Source of the DNA: CAYGOC01 sp964351495
GTDB lineage: Bacteria; Chlamydiota; Chlamydiia; Chlamydiales; SM23-39
DNA: 64,000 nt
Assembly: GCA_964351495.1 (NCBI GenBank)
Contig: CAYGOC010000007.1
Span: forward strand, 30,174-94,173
Direction of reading: 5' to 3'
A model generated the notes under the pieces. It worked only from the letters and a program-made list of their open reading frames with translations. It was not told where the DNA came from and made no database searches. Position numbers and translations under genes: made by a program. Shown piece by piece: positions 1 to 8,826 of this stretch. Each line of letters starts with the position of its first letter. The first letter of the stretch is position 1.

Positions 1-25
1 AATTACCAACATACAAGGATATTTT

Positions 26-196
26 ATGAACATTGATGCAATCAACCCTTATTCATGGGCCCCCGTAAATTATAGTGACCCAAACCCTTCTCCTGCGATT
101 TCCACTGCAGAAGCTCCAGCTCCAAGCGCCCCAGCTGCAGACACAGACAGTCCGGCCATTCCTGGCTACGGGGGACTACCCGGATTTGGTGCTTAA
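26..196 (+). CDS. small Pro/Ala-rich hypothetical protein (56 aa)
   Basis: I do not recognise this protein. The frame opens with ATG at 26 after a purine-rich AAGGA at 15-19 and stops with TAA at 194-196. The first third (MNIDAINPYSWAPVNY) is mixed. The middle is a low-complexity run of Pro, Ala and Ser, and the end is Gly-rich (GYGGLPGFGA). There is no signal peptide or membrane segment. GC content is visibly higher than in the neighbouring A/T-rich genes, as expected from Ala/Pro/Gly codons. It converges on the pseudopilin-like gene with only six bases between the stops. Composition and length suggest a disordered peptide, perhaps a structural or adaptor protein. It could be the 3' gene of an operon that begins before the window. 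Confidence 0.6.
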   Translation: MNIDAINPYSWAPVNYSDPNPSPAISTAEAPAPSAPAADTDSPAIPGYGGLPGFGA

Positions 197-202
197 AACC
201 CC

Positions 203-715
203 TTACAGCTTGTTTTCTACAAGAAAACATCTGTTAAAGGAAACTTCCCTTTTGCGGTGCTTTAAAAAGAGGGTGACTTCTATCACCCTCAAAACTGTTT
301 TTTCTTCGTTAGTTTTCTCTTTTTTTACGGTAAAAGAAAAAGATCTCTCTATAGGCTCCCCTTTTTTAGAAGGAAAATAGAGAAAAGACTCTTTAGTAGG
401 CTCTAAAACAATCCGTTTCTTCTCTGAAAAGGCCTCCCAAGGGATCTTTCGGTTTAACAGTTTTTCATAAATCTCTGCGAAACTCACCTGGGAAATCCTA
501 TCAAATTCCATCTCTTGTATAATTTCTCTTTCTTGTCTTAAAAGATGAAACGAACTAGTCATCCAAGGTATGGCTACAAGAGTTAGTAAAAAAAGAGCAA
601 TCAATACCTCTAAAAGAAAAAAAGAACGCGTTCTTTTCTTACAAAAGAAGATAGGGCTTGAACGATAAGAAATCACACGACGTAAGTAAATACTGAACCC
701 CCCTTTTCTCTCCAA
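203..715 (-). CDS. pseudopilin-like (type IV pilin N-terminal motif) protein
   Basis: A roughly 170-residue protein with a basic leader (KKRTRS) followed by FFLLEVLIALFLLTLVAIP. This is the class III prepilin pattern: if the leader is cut before the first Phe, Glu falls at position +5. The residue before the cut is Ser rather than the usual Gly, so processing is uncertain. The rest is a short charged domain, as in minor pseudopilins (GspI/GspJ class) of type II secretion systems, which chlamydiae possess. The start is not settled: TTG at 715 follows an AAGGAAAGGGG tract, while GTG at 676 gives a shorter leader. Either start overlaps the 3' end of the phosphoesterase gene, so the two are probably co-transcribed. 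A terminator-like hairpin lies inside the 3' end of the frame. No other secretion gene is adjacent. Confidence 0.6.
   Translation of the reverse strand: MERKGGFSIYLRRVISYRSSPIFFCKKRTRSFFLLEVLIALFLLTLVAIPWMTSSFHLLRQEREIIQEMEFDRISQVSFAEIYEKLLNRKIPWEAFSEKKRIVLEPTKESFLYFPSKKGEPIERSFSFTVKKEKTNEEKTVLRVIEVTLFLKHRKREVSFNRCFLVENKL
264..290 (-). terminator. terminator-like hairpin inside the pseudopilin-like gene
   Basis: Perfect 8-bp stem GAGGGTGA (269-276) / TCACCCTC (283-290) with a 6-nt loop. Read on the minus strand it is followed by five T (268-264), the form of a Rho-independent terminator. It lies about 65 bases before the stop codon at 203. It may instead terminate the plus-strand gene ending at 196, since a T-run also follows on that strand after a short gap. 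Confidence 0.5.
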
Positions 716-1379
716 AGAGCCCCTTTCCTTTTTTCACGTTGTGCAAATGCCCAAAAATACATATGTCTACTTTATGCTTTTCCAGTAAAGAGGAGGTTTT
801 CGAAGCTTTAAGGTCTGCCCCTATGGGAGGATAGTGGGTCATTACAATCTTTTTTTTCACAGAAGAAGAGAGGCTCTCTAAAGAGGCTTCTAATCGTAGA
901 AGCTCTCTTGCAAAAATTTTCTCATCTTGTGCTGTATCTTTTTGTTTTCTAGAAGCCCTTGGATTGTGGGCTATCTCCACTATATCATCAAAATGATACT
1001 CCTGAGTGTCCCACAGCCTAGTGCCTGCAACTCCTAAACCTGTTTCTTCCCAGCTGTCATTTTGTATTACCTGTATAGAGGAGGGAAGGCTTTTTTCTAT
1101 TTTTCCTTTAGAACCCCACCAATAGTCGTGGTTTCCTTTGATCATCAATTTTCTTCCGGGAAGTTTGTCAATCCAGTGTAAGTCCACTAAGGCATCTTCT
1201 AACTTGGAAGCCCAGGAAATATCCCCTGCTATTAAAACTAAATCCTCTTCTTTTATGACCTCTTTCCAGCCCCTCTCGATTTTTTCCACATAATTTTCCC
1301 AAGGACCCGAAAAAAACTCCATGCTTTTTTCCGGATTTGTAAGACTCAAGTGTAAATCAGAAAAGGCCCATACACGCAT
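639..1379 (-). CDS. calcineurin-like metallophosphoesterase
   Basis: A 246-residue protein with the full set of metallophosphoesterase metal-binding motifs in order: FSDLHLS near residue 6 (D-x-H), AGDISW near 51 (GD), KGNHDYWW near 81 (GNHD), VMTHYPP near 180 and FGHLHN near 210 (GHxH). These residues build the two-metal site that cleaves phosphoesters. The substrate cannot be told from sequence. It is a cytosolic protein with no signal peptide. It lies 6 bp downstream of glgC in the same direction, the same neighbour that glgC has in Chlamydia (recalled as CT488-CT489), so the pair looks like a conserved chlamydial operon. Its end overlaps the pseudopilin-like frame. Confidence 0.85.
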   Translation of the reverse strand: MRVWAFSDLHLSLTNPEKSMEFFSGPWENYVEKIERGWKEVIKEEDLVLIAGDISWASKLEDALVDLHWIDKLPGRKLMIKGNHDYWWGSKGKIEKSLPSSIQVIQNDSWEETGLGVAGTRLWDTQEYHFDDIVEIAHNPRASRKQKDTAQDEKIFARELLRLEASLESLSSSVKKKIVMTHYPPIGADLKASKTSSLLEKHKVDICIFGHLHNVKKGKGLFGEKRGVQYLLTSCDFLSFKPYLLL

Positions 1380-1385
1380 AAAAAA

Positions 1386-2675
1386 CTATAAAACAAATCC
1401 ATCAGGAAGCGAGGTTCCCGCGCTTACCACTATAATCCCATCTCGGATAAAAATGCCCTCTCCATCGTAGGTTTGCCTTTTTTTTTGGTTGATCAGCTTA
1501 ACCCCCTTTCCCAGCCGCACATTTTCATCCAAAATAGCCCTTTCTATGTGACAATTTTCTCCTATGTGTAAGCTCTGATAGGGCACTCTATCTTCATGGG
1601 TAGCCGGAAGATAAAAATGGGACCCTAACGTAATAGACTGCCTGATAATAGTCCCTTTTTTTATATAACTTCTCATACCGATTACAGAATCTGTGATCTC
1701 TTCTGCCTCGATGATAGAGCCCTCACATAAAATAGAACTACGTATTTTTGCCTCCTTTACTTTAGGACCGGATAAAAAGGTGGGCCTCGTAAAAATGGGC
1801 CTTGTATCGTCATAGGTATTGAGTCCACAAAACTCTTTTGTCAAAGCTAAATTTGCCTCGTAAAAGGAAGAAACAGTTCCTATATCTTCCCAGTACCCAT
1901 CGTATACGTAAGCATACGTATTTTTCTTGTGAATTTCTTTGGGAATTATGTGCTTGCCAAAATCTTCTCTCATATCTTCTTGTAAAATCCGAAACAATGC
2001 TTCCCTTTTAAAAATATAAATCCCCATCGAAGCTAAATATTTAAGTTTCTCTTCTTGTTTCCCTTGGCAATTTTTCCTCAAAGATTCCGGAAGTACAAAA
2101 GAGTCTATCTTACTTAAATCTTTTGGCTTTTCAATAAAGTCTTCTACTTTGCTTTCTGAGTCTACCTTGATTATTCCGAGTCTGGAAGCCTCTTTTGCAG
2201 ATACAGGAATCGTAGCTATCGTAAGATCTGCTTTTTTTTGCTTGGCAAATTCAATCATTTTAATGAAATTCATATTGTAAAGCTGATCTCCTGAAAGGAT
2301 TAAAAAATAATCAGCCGGACACTTTTTTATGGTAGGGAGACATTTTCTGACAGAATCTGCGGTCCCTTCAAACCACACTTTTTCCCCGTTAGGCCTCTCT
2401 TCCGGAGTCAAAAAATCCAAGGAACCGGGGAAAAAAGAATCAAAGTGATAGCTTTGTCTTAAATGATGCTCTAGCTCTGCTGTAAGATACTGTCCTAAAA
2501 CAAAAATTTTACGAAGATCTGCATGAATCGAATTTGATATAGGAATATCGATTAAACGATACCGACCTCCAAAAGGAACCGCCGGCTTACAGTGATTCAA
2601 CGTCAAAGGAAAAAGGCGAGTTCCTTGTCCTCCTGCCATGATAATGGTGGCTACATCTTGCGTATTTTCCGTCAT
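1386..2675 (-). CDS. glgC: glucose-1-phosphate adenylyltransferase
   Basis: ADP-glucose pyrophosphorylase, which makes ADP-glucose from ATP and glucose-1-phosphate as the committed step of glycogen synthesis. Near the N-terminus it has the nucleotide-binding signature GGQGTRLFPLT followed by KPAVPFGGRYRLIDIP and ISNS. The SGDQLY region and the FIEKP motif of the catalytic domain follow, and the C-terminal third has the spaced hydrophobic and Gly pattern of a left-handed beta-helix. Length (about 430 residues) is normal for GlgC. I chose ATG at 2675; an in-frame TTG at 2687 adds four residues. Chlamydiae store glycogen and encode this enzyme. The metallophosphoesterase follows 6 bp downstream. 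Confidence 0.93.
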   Translation of the reverse strand: MTENTQDVATIIMAGGQGTRLFPLTLNHCKPAVPFGGRYRLIDIPISNSIHADLRKIFVLGQYLTAELEHHLRQSYHFDSFFPGSLDFLTPEERPNGEKVWFEGTADSVRKCLPTIKKCPADYFLILSGDQLYNMNFIKMIEFAKQKKADLTIATIPVSAKEASRLGIIKVDSESKVEDFIEKPKDLSKIDSFVLPESLRKNCQGKQEEKLKYLASMGIYIFKREALFRILQEDMREDFGKHIIPKEIHKKNTYAYVYDGYWEDIGTVSSFYEANLALTKEFCGLNTYDDTRPIFTRPTFLSGPKVKEAKIRSSILCEGSIIEAEEITDSVIGMRSYIKKGTIIRQSITLGSHFYLPATHEDRVPYQSLHIGENCHIERAILDENVRLGKGVKLINQKKRQTYDGEGIFIRDGIIVVSAGTSLPDGFVL

Positions 2676-2729
2676 TAAGTAGTTCAAAGCCCCCTATAAA
2701 ACGGAAAATAGTTACAAGTTGTCCGGAAA

Positions 2730-3641
2730 TCAAGAAAAAATCTTCTTCTCACTCTCCTTTTTTACGAAAAAAGCGTTATAGCTCGACCTGACAAAGGGCC
2801 CTGCATAGACGTAAAGTCCCCTAGATTCCCCGTACTCTCTATATTTAGCAAAAACCTCTTCGGGCACATATTCTTTTACCCTTAGCTTATTTTTAGAGGC
2901 CTGTAAATAGTGTCCTATGGTGACTACATCACAGCCTATATTTTTTAAGTCCTCTAAAGTGGCAAAAACCTCTTCTTCTTTTTCTCCAAGGCCTACCATA
3001 ATCCCGGACTTCACCATATTTACCAGGTTAGATTTTTTCGCTTCTTCTAAAACGCTTAAACTTCTTTCATACTCTGCTTTATGTCGGATTTTGGGAGAGA
3101 GCCTTCTAACAGTTTCTATATTGTGATTAAAAATTTCCGGCTTTGCCTGTAAAACCTTATGTAGAGCTTGTAGATCTCCTGAGAAATCGGATGTTAATAC
3201 TTCAACAGAAGCTTTTGTATGCTTTCTTATGCTTTCTATAATCTTTACTATATGAAAAGCCCCTTTATCAGGGAGATCGTCTCTTGCCACCATAGTAACT
3301 ACTACATGCTTAAGCCCTAGCTCTTTTGCAGAAAGAGCGATTCTTTCCGGTTCATCTTCTTCAGGGCTTTTAGGCGCTTTATTGAAATCGATGTCACAAA
3401 AACCACAGGCTCTCGTACATTCTTTTCCCAAAGCTAAAAAAGTGGCCGTTTTTTTATGATAGCATTCACTTTTATTGGGACATTTTGCTTCATCACATAC
3501 CGTATTTAAACGGTATTTTTGTAAGATTTGGTCTGTCTTGAAAAAGTGGCCTCCCTTAGGAAGGGACCTTCGTAAAAAATCGGGCAGTCTCCCTTTTTTT
3601 TCCTCTTTTTCAGTACCGGATACAATAGCTAATTTATTCAT
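2730..3641 (-). CDS. lipA: lipoyl synthase
   Basis: Radical SAM enzyme that inserts two sulfurs into octanoyl-carrier domains of 2-oxoacid dehydrogenases. Both iron-sulfur sites are visible: the auxiliary cluster ligands in CDEAKCPNKSEC (CxxxxCxxxxxC) and the radical SAM CTRACGFC (CxxxCxxC). The C-terminal RSSYNA segment carries the conserved Ser ligand of the auxiliary cluster. The start is taken at ATG 3641 because it overlaps the lpdA stop as ATGA, which indicates translational coupling; an upstream frame extension lacks similarity. Length 303 residues is typical. Pairing with lpdA matches the C. trachomatis order as I remember it (CT557-CT558) and makes functional sense, since E3 works on lipoylated complexes. 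Confidence 0.95.
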   Translation of the reverse strand: MNKLAIVSGTEKEEKKGRLPDFLRRSLPKGGHFFKTDQILQKYRLNTVCDEAKCPNKSECYHKKTATFLALGKECTRACGFCDIDFNKAPKSPEEDEPERIALSAKELGLKHVVVTMVARDDLPDKGAFHIVKIIESIRKHTKASVEVLTSDFSGDLQALHKVLQAKPEIFNHNIETVRRLSPKIRHKAEYERSLSVLEEAKKSNLVNMVKSGIMVGLGEKEEEVFATLEDLKNIGCDVVTIGHYLQASKNKLRVKEYVPEEVFAKYREYGESRGLYVYAGPFVRSSYNAFFVKKESEKKIFS

Positions 3642-5038
3642 CTTTTTTTTGGGGGAAAATGTATTGGTCTTTCCTCTGCTATTAAAGCCGCCTCTAACCA
3701 ACTCTCCGCAACCGTTGGATGAGCGTGGATTGTCTCTGTAAGAGACTCTAAAGTAAGTTCGTTTTGAATAGCAAGGGTGATTTCCGCAATTAGGGTAGAA
3801 GCCTCATGTCCCACTACTTGAGCTCCTAGGATTTGTCCTGTTTTTTTCTCAGAGATAATTTGAGCAAACCCTTCTGTCTCTCCCGCAGCTAAAGACTTTC
3901 CTAAAACTTGAAACGGAAATTTTCCCACAACAGGATCGTACCCTTGTTTTTTTGCCTCTTCTAAAGAGTAGCCTACCGTTGCTATTTCAGGTGTGGTAAA
4001 AACGACAGCCGGTACTGCGTGATAATAGATCCTACTCATTTTTCCACAAGCATTTTCAGCCGCAACCACTGCCTGATGAGAGGCTACGTGAGCCAGCATC
4101 CATTTACCCGTTACATCTCCTATAGCATAGATCCCTTGTATATTGGTCTCCATCTTATCATTTACTGAGATCACCCCTCTTTCATCTGTATAAACACCCG
4201 CTTTTTGTAAATCCAAAGAAGAAGAAACCACTTTTCTTCCTACAGAAATTAAGACCATGTCAGCCTCTATTTTTTCCTTTCCCGATAAAAATAGCGTGGC
4301 TCCCCCATTTTGAGACTCTATTTTTTCTACTAAGGTTTTGGTCTTTATCTGAATTCCTTGTTTTTGAAAGGATTTGGTAAGGGTATCTGCTACCTCCTTT
4401 CCTAAAAGAGGCACTAAAGAATCTAAAGCTTCTACGATAATCACTTCAGAGCCCATCTCTTTAAAAAGAGAAGCAAACTCACAACCAATATATCCTCCCC
4501 CTACAATAACGAGCTTTTTGGGAGCCTCTGTCAGGTCTAAAAGAGAAGTAGAGTTGCGGATTATTTTGTGATCACAAGGGAAAGCGGGAACTTCTACAGG
4601 CTCCGAGCCTGTTGCTATGATGATTTTTTCTGCTTTTAGAAAAAAAGACTCCTCTCCTTTTATTTTTAACTCAAAAGGAGCGACAAAACTAGCCTCCCCT
4701 TTAATTATGGTAATGTGATTACTTTTCAAGAGCCCTTCCAAGGACTTTCGGATGTTTTCTACGATCCGGTCTTTTCGGGCTTTTATTTTCCCATAATCAA
4801 AACGAATCTCTCCTAATAAAATACCAAATTCTTCAGCCTCTTTTACTTTTTTCAAAAGAGAAGAGGAAGCCAAAAGCGTTTTTGTCGGAATACAACCTAC
4901 ATTTAAACAAGTTCCCCCTAAATCTTTTTTTTCAATTAAAGCTACCTTCCTTCCCTTCTGAGCGGCTCGTATAGCGGCTACATATCCTCCCGGTCCTGCT
5001 CCAATTACTGCAATATCAAAAGTTTGTTTTTCTGCCAT
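3638..5038 (-). CDS. lpdA: dihydrolipoamide dehydrogenase (E3)
   Basis: Flavoprotein that reoxidises dihydrolipoyl groups of the pyruvate and 2-oxoglutarate dehydrogenase complexes, passing electrons to NAD+. The sequence has the FAD-binding VIGAGPGGYVAA at the N-terminus, the redox-active disulfide GGTCLNVGCIPTK, the second dinucleotide fold VIVGGGYIGCEFA, the FAD site YAIGDVTG and the C-terminal catalytic HAHPT with Glu after AES. I place the start at ATG 5038, preceded by AGGA with 5-nt spacing; ATG 5044 is an alternative. About 466 residues, normal for the family. It is translationally coupled to lipA downstream. Confidence 0.95.
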   Translation of the reverse strand: MAEKQTFDIAVIGAGPGGYVAAIRAAQKGRKVALIEKKDLGGTCLNVGCIPTKTLLASSSLLKKVKEAEEFGILLGEIRFDYGKIKARKDRIVENIRKSLEGLLKSNHITIIKGEASFVAPFELKIKGEESFFLKAEKIIIATGSEPVEVPAFPCDHKIIRNSTSLLDLTEAPKKLVIVGGGYIGCEFASLFKEMGSEVIIVEALDSLVPLLGKEVADTLTKSFQKQGIQIKTKTLVEKIESQNGGATLFLSGKEKIEADMVLISVGRKVVSSSLDLQKAGVYTDERGVISVNDKMETNIQGIYAIGDVTGKWMLAHVASHQAVVAAENACGKMSRIYYHAVPAVVFTTPEIATVGYSLEEAKKQGYDPVVGKFPFQVLGKSLAAGETEGFAQIISEKKTGQILGAQVVGHEASTLIAEITLAIQNELTLESLTETIHAHPTVAESWLEAALIAEERPIHFPPKKR

Positions 5039-5056
5039 ACTCATCCTATATACCAA

Positions 5057-5318
5057 TCCCCCTTTAGTTTACCTAAGGGCTCCTTTATCTGACAAATTTC
5101 TTATCTTTAGAATCCTTAAAAATTTTTTAAAACAAGAAAAAAGGAAATACAAAATCACAATTTTAGAGCTTCCCAATTTTTACGTGTTTTGTTAAAAATA
5201 CGAACTTACCAGCAAAGTACAGTTCTAAAACTGTCAAAAACAAATTTTCTATTTTTCGTTTGTTGGAAAAAAAGAGATACTACCACTAATATGATGAAAA
5301 AGCAGGCTTTACCCTTAC
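5057..5318. other. divergent intergenic region lpdA / zinc-ribbon gene
   Basis: About 260 bases of A/T-rich DNA between two divergently transcribed genes. It should contain promoters for both, but I could not pick a convincing -35/-10 pair. No RNA gene or strong inverted repeat was seen. Confidence 0.4.
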
Positions 5319-5729
5319 ATGAAACCGAAAAAAAGACAGAAACTGTGCCCTTCTTGTGAAGGAGAAGTAGATCTTGATGTAATTTTTTGTCCTTTTTGCG
5401 GATCTGACCTTTTAGAAGAAAAAGAGTTTACCCCCCCTCCTTCTGAGTATAACTCTCCCTCCTATAACAACTCCTTAGAACAAGAAATAGAAGAGGCTAA
5501 ACAAAAAGAGGAAGAAAAAGTAAAACTTTCCTTTTGGCCCTTCTTTTTTCTAAATGTGGGGGTTTGGCTTTTTTTGCTCTCTTTATTTCTTCTTTTCTTT
5601 TCTAAAGAAGAAGCACTTTGGCTGAAAATTAACGCCAAACTATGGCTTTATTTTCTTCTAGGATCTCTTCCTCTTCTTGCCTTAGGAGGCAGAGCCTTTT
5701 TCGGAGAAAAAAAAGAAAAGTCCCTCTAA
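5319..5729 (+). CDS. zinc-ribbon membrane protein, hypothetical
   Basis: A 136-residue protein with two CxxC knuckles at its N-terminus (LCPSCEGE and FCPFCGSD), the pattern of a small zinc ribbon. It continues with an acidic Glu/Lys-rich linker and two hydrophobic segments (about residues 70-90 and 105-125) that should span the membrane. The layout, a cytoplasmic zinc ribbon joined to a two-helix anchor, is common in uncharacterised bacterial proteins. No catalytic motif is visible and I do not assign a function. It converges on secA with six bases between the stop codons and is divergent from lpdA, so it is probably transcribed alone. Confidence 0.75.
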   Translation: MKPKKRQKLCPSCEGEVDLDVIFCPFCGSDLLEEKEFTPPPSEYNSPSYNNSLEQEIEEAKQKEEEKVKLSFWPFFFLNVGVWLFLLSLFLLFFSKEEALWLKINAKLWLYFLLGSLPLLALGGRAFFGEKKEKSL

Positions 5730-5735
5730 AAATCC

Positions 5736-8714
5736 TTATTCCTCAGAAAAAATGCTTAAAGCACAGCATTTCTTGTACTTTTTTCCACTTCCACAAGGAC
5801 AAAGCTCATTTCTTCCTTTTTTCTCTTCTTCTTTTATAGAAGTTTTTTTCTCTTCTTTTTCTTCTGTGTCTTTAACTAACTGAATTTTTGGTCTAGGAGC
5901 CTCTTCTTTTTGCACCATTTCAAAGCGAAATAAATCAGAAGAAATCTCTTTTCGAATTGCTTTTCCTAAAGAGTCAAAAAGATAAAAAGCTTCCTGTTTA
6001 AACTCCAATAAAGGATCTTTTTGCCCCACACTTCTTAAAAAGACATCTGACCTTAAATGATCGATAGCAAGAAGATGTTCCTGCCAAAGAAGATCAATTT
6101 TACGAAGAAGCAGACTTCTCATTACCTCTTGCACTATCTTCTCTGCTTTTTCTTCTTTTTCTAGTTCCGGCCTCATTAAAAGAATCATTTTTTTCTGCTC
6201 TTTTAGTTTTTCTTCAAAGGTAGAAAAAATAAGCTCTTCTAGCTCTTTTTCGAGCTCCTCTTTAGATAAGCGCAAATACTTTTCTTGCTCGGAAAAACTA
6301 AGCGGAAACTGTTCCCTTAAAAAGGATAAAAGCTCTGCCAAGTTTTGCTCTTCGATCTTTTCCAGAACAATCTCATCAAGGGTCTCTTGTAAAAATAGCT
6401 GCATGATTTTTAACGCTTCCCCTCCGGGGTTTTGCGCTTCTAAAATTTCTTTTCGAAAAGCATAGATCTCTTGTCTTTGTCTGTTCATGACATCATCAAA
6501 TTCTAAGGTATGCTTTCGCATGGTGTAATTTCTTTGCTCTACCCTCTTTTGAGCCGTCTCGATCGATTTATTTAACATCTTGGCAGAAATAGGCTCTCCT
6601 TCCGGAGGACGAAACCTTTGTAAAAGACCTGTAATTTTAGGAGAGGCGAAAAGACGCATCAAAGAGTCTTCAAAAGAGACAAAAAACTTTGAAGAACCGG
6701 GATCACCTAATCTTCCCGATCTTCCCCTTAGCTGCCTATCTATTCTCCTAGAATGGTGTCTGCTGGTCCCCAAAACGTGGAGTCCCCCTAACTCTGCTAC
6801 CTCTTCTTTCAGTTTTATATCGGTTCCCCTTCCTGCCATGTTGGTAGCTAAAGTAATAGATCCTTTTTTCCCGGCTTCCGCAATGATTTCAGCTTCTTTA
6901 TCATGATGTTTTGCGTTCAACATCGTATGCGGGAGTCCATTTTGTTTTAAAATGCGAGAAAGTTTCTCTGAAATCTCTACCGATTCTGTTCCTATTAAAA
7001 TAGGCCTCCCTTCTTTATGAATCCGGGTAATCTCTTGTAAAATCGCATGATACTTTTCCCTTTCTGTCATATAGATTTCGTCATCAAAGTCATTTCGAAT
7101 ACATTTTCTATGAGTAGGAATTTCTAAGACTTCCAGTTTATAGATCTCTTTAAACTCAGAAGCTTCCGTCATAGCAGTTCCTGTCATCCCCGCCAACTTC
7201 TCATACATTCGAAAATAATTTTGCAAGGTAACGGAGGCAAAGGTTTGTGTTTCTCCTTGAATACGAACGCCTTCTTTTGCCTCTATAGATTGATGGAGTC
7301 CATCAGAAAATCTTCTTCCGGGCTGCGGTCTTCCTGTGTTTTCATCAATGATGATGATTTGGTCTTCTTTTACTAGATAATCTACATCTTTCTCCATCAA
7401 AAGATGAGCCCGGAAAAGCTGCCTTAAATTGTGCGCTCTTTCTTTTCTTCGAATATCTTCTTCTCGAAGAGCTTGTTTTTTTATTAATTTTTCTGCTTCC
7501 GTTATACTTAAAAGATCTACTTCAGCATATTCATGTCCTAAGTCAAGTAAGGTGAAGTCTTCTTCTTTGGTTTCAAAAAGATCACTCCACTCCTGAATCC
7601 CCTTCTCTGTTAGCTCATACTCACTTGCTCTTTCATCTAATATGATATACAGCTCAGAGAGTCTTTCTTGTTTTTCTTGCTTGTTCTGATCTGAGTAAAA
7701 GTAGGTTTCCCAAGAATCTATCTTAGCTCTGAGGTTTGGGTTTTCTCGAATTCTTTTTAACACCTTATTTCTGGGCATCCCCTTACTTACAAGCCACAAG
7801 TTTTTAAAAGAAGAGGCCTCCTCTTCTTTCTCTTTCTTTCCTAAGGACACTCCCACTTCCGATAAAACTCCTAGAGCCTCTAGCGATTTTTTTGCTTCTA
7901 AAGCAATTTGATGACATAGCTCTTTTTGTTTTTTTACCAAAAAAGAGACTCCTTCTTTTAAGGAATCATACATATGAAAAGAACTTTGTGAGGGACCTGA
8001 TATAATCAAAGGAGTTCTTGCTTCATCGATCAAAATAGAATCTATCTCATCGATTAAAGCAAAATAGTATCCTCTTTGAGAACATTCTTCCTTGCAAGTA
8101 GCTAAAGAGTTATCTCGTAAATAATCAAAACCGAACTCAGAAGCCGTTCCATAAACAATATCTGCTTTATAAATCTCTTTTCTCTGTAAGGGAGAAACCC
8201 CATTTGTCAAAGCAGAAACAGTAAGCCCCAAAAGGCGAAAAACAGAACCAATCCACTCACAGTCTCTTTTCGCAAGATAGTCATTTACTGTGACCAGATG
8301 CACGCTTTTTTTAGAAAGAGCATTCAAATATAAAGGCATTGCTGCCGTAAGCGTTTTTCCCTCTCCTGTCTGCATTTCAGCTATACATCCATGATGCATA
8401 GCAATCGCTCCTAAAATCTGTACGTCATAGGGAACCATATCCCATTTTTGATCATAACCGGAAACGTGGACTTCTCTTCCAACCAGACGCCTACAAGCAT
8501 TTTTTACTAAAGCAAACGCTTCCGGCAGAAGAGAGTCTAAGCTCTCGTTTTGGGAAAATCTTTCTTGAAACTCTTTTGTTTTCTTAGGTAAATCTTCTTC
8601 TGATAAAGCTTGGAATTTTTCTTCCCACTCATTTACAGAGGCTACAACTTTATGGTATCGTTTGATTTTTCTAGACTGCGCTGTCCCAAATATTTTCTTT
8701 CCTAAACCAAACAT
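5736..8714 (-). CDS. secA: preprotein translocase ATPase SecA
   Basis: Motor ATPase that pushes preproteins through SecYEG. The 992 residues carry Walker A (MQTGEGKT, about 115-122), the DEAD-like box VI region (IDEIDSILIDEARTPLI), the preprotein-binding domain, the second helicase domain (TNMAGRGTDIKL) with its Arg-rich GRSGRLGDPG motif, the helical scaffold, and a C-terminal zinc site CPCGSGKKYKKCC that binds SecB or phospholipids in other bacteria. An insertion of roughly 120 residues between about 260 and 400 makes it longer than E. coli SecA; chlamydial SecA is similarly long. A strong AGGAGG lies 7 nt before ATG 8714. It is followed by psd upstream in the same direction, a pairing known in Chlamydia. 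Confidence 0.96.
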   Translation of the reverse strand: MFGLGKKIFGTAQSRKIKRYHKVVASVNEWEEKFQALSEEDLPKKTKEFQERFSQNESLDSLLPEAFALVKNACRRLVGREVHVSGYDQKWDMVPYDVQILGAIAMHHGCIAEMQTGEGKTLTAAMPLYLNALSKKSVHLVTVNDYLAKRDCEWIGSVFRLLGLTVSALTNGVSPLQRKEIYKADIVYGTASEFGFDYLRDNSLATCKEECSQRGYYFALIDEIDSILIDEARTPLIISGPSQSSFHMYDSLKEGVSFLVKKQKELCHQIALEAKKSLEALGVLSEVGVSLGKKEKEEEASSFKNLWLVSKGMPRNKVLKRIRENPNLRAKIDSWETYFYSDQNKQEKQERLSELYIILDERASEYELTEKGIQEWSDLFETKEEDFTLLDLGHEYAEVDLLSITEAEKLIKKQALREEDIRRKERAHNLRQLFRAHLLMEKDVDYLVKEDQIIIIDENTGRPQPGRRFSDGLHQSIEAKEGVRIQGETQTFASVTLQNYFRMYEKLAGMTGTAMTEASEFKEIYKLEVLEIPTHRKCIRNDFDDEIYMTEREKYHAILQEITRIHKEGRPILIGTESVEISEKLSRILKQNGLPHTMLNAKHHDKEAEIIAEAGKKGSITLATNMAGRGTDIKLKEEVAELGGLHVLGTSRHHSRRIDRQLRGRSGRLGDPGSSKFFVSFEDSLMRLFASPKITGLLQRFRPPEGEPISAKMLNKSIETAQKRVEQRNYTMRKHTLEFDDVMNRQRQEIYAFRKEILEAQNPGGEALKIMQLFLQETLDEIVLEKIEEQNLAELLSFLREQFPLSFSEQEKYLRLSKEELEKELEELIFSTFEEKLKEQKKMILLMRPELEKEEKAEKIVQEVMRSLLLRKIDLLWQEHLLAIDHLRSDVFLRSVGQKDPLLEFKQEAFYLFDSLGKAIRKEISSDLFRFEMVQKEEAPRPKIQLVKDTEEKEEKKTSIKEEEKKGRNELCPCGSGKKYKKCCALSIFSEE

Positions 8715-8826
8715 TTTTTAGCCTCCTTAAAACTACGGCTTTTCCCCTTCCATTATGGGTAAAAAGAGAAAAAATTTTAAGGAAAAAGGAAAACTAGACC
8801 CCAGAATCTCTTTTTTAAAAAATTTT

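Noticed and set aside
75..380. Plus-strand frame of 101 codons overlapping the small Pro/Ala-rich gene and the pseudopilin-like gene
   Set aside because: It is out of frame with the better-supported gene at 26-196, runs across its stop, and shows no protein pattern.
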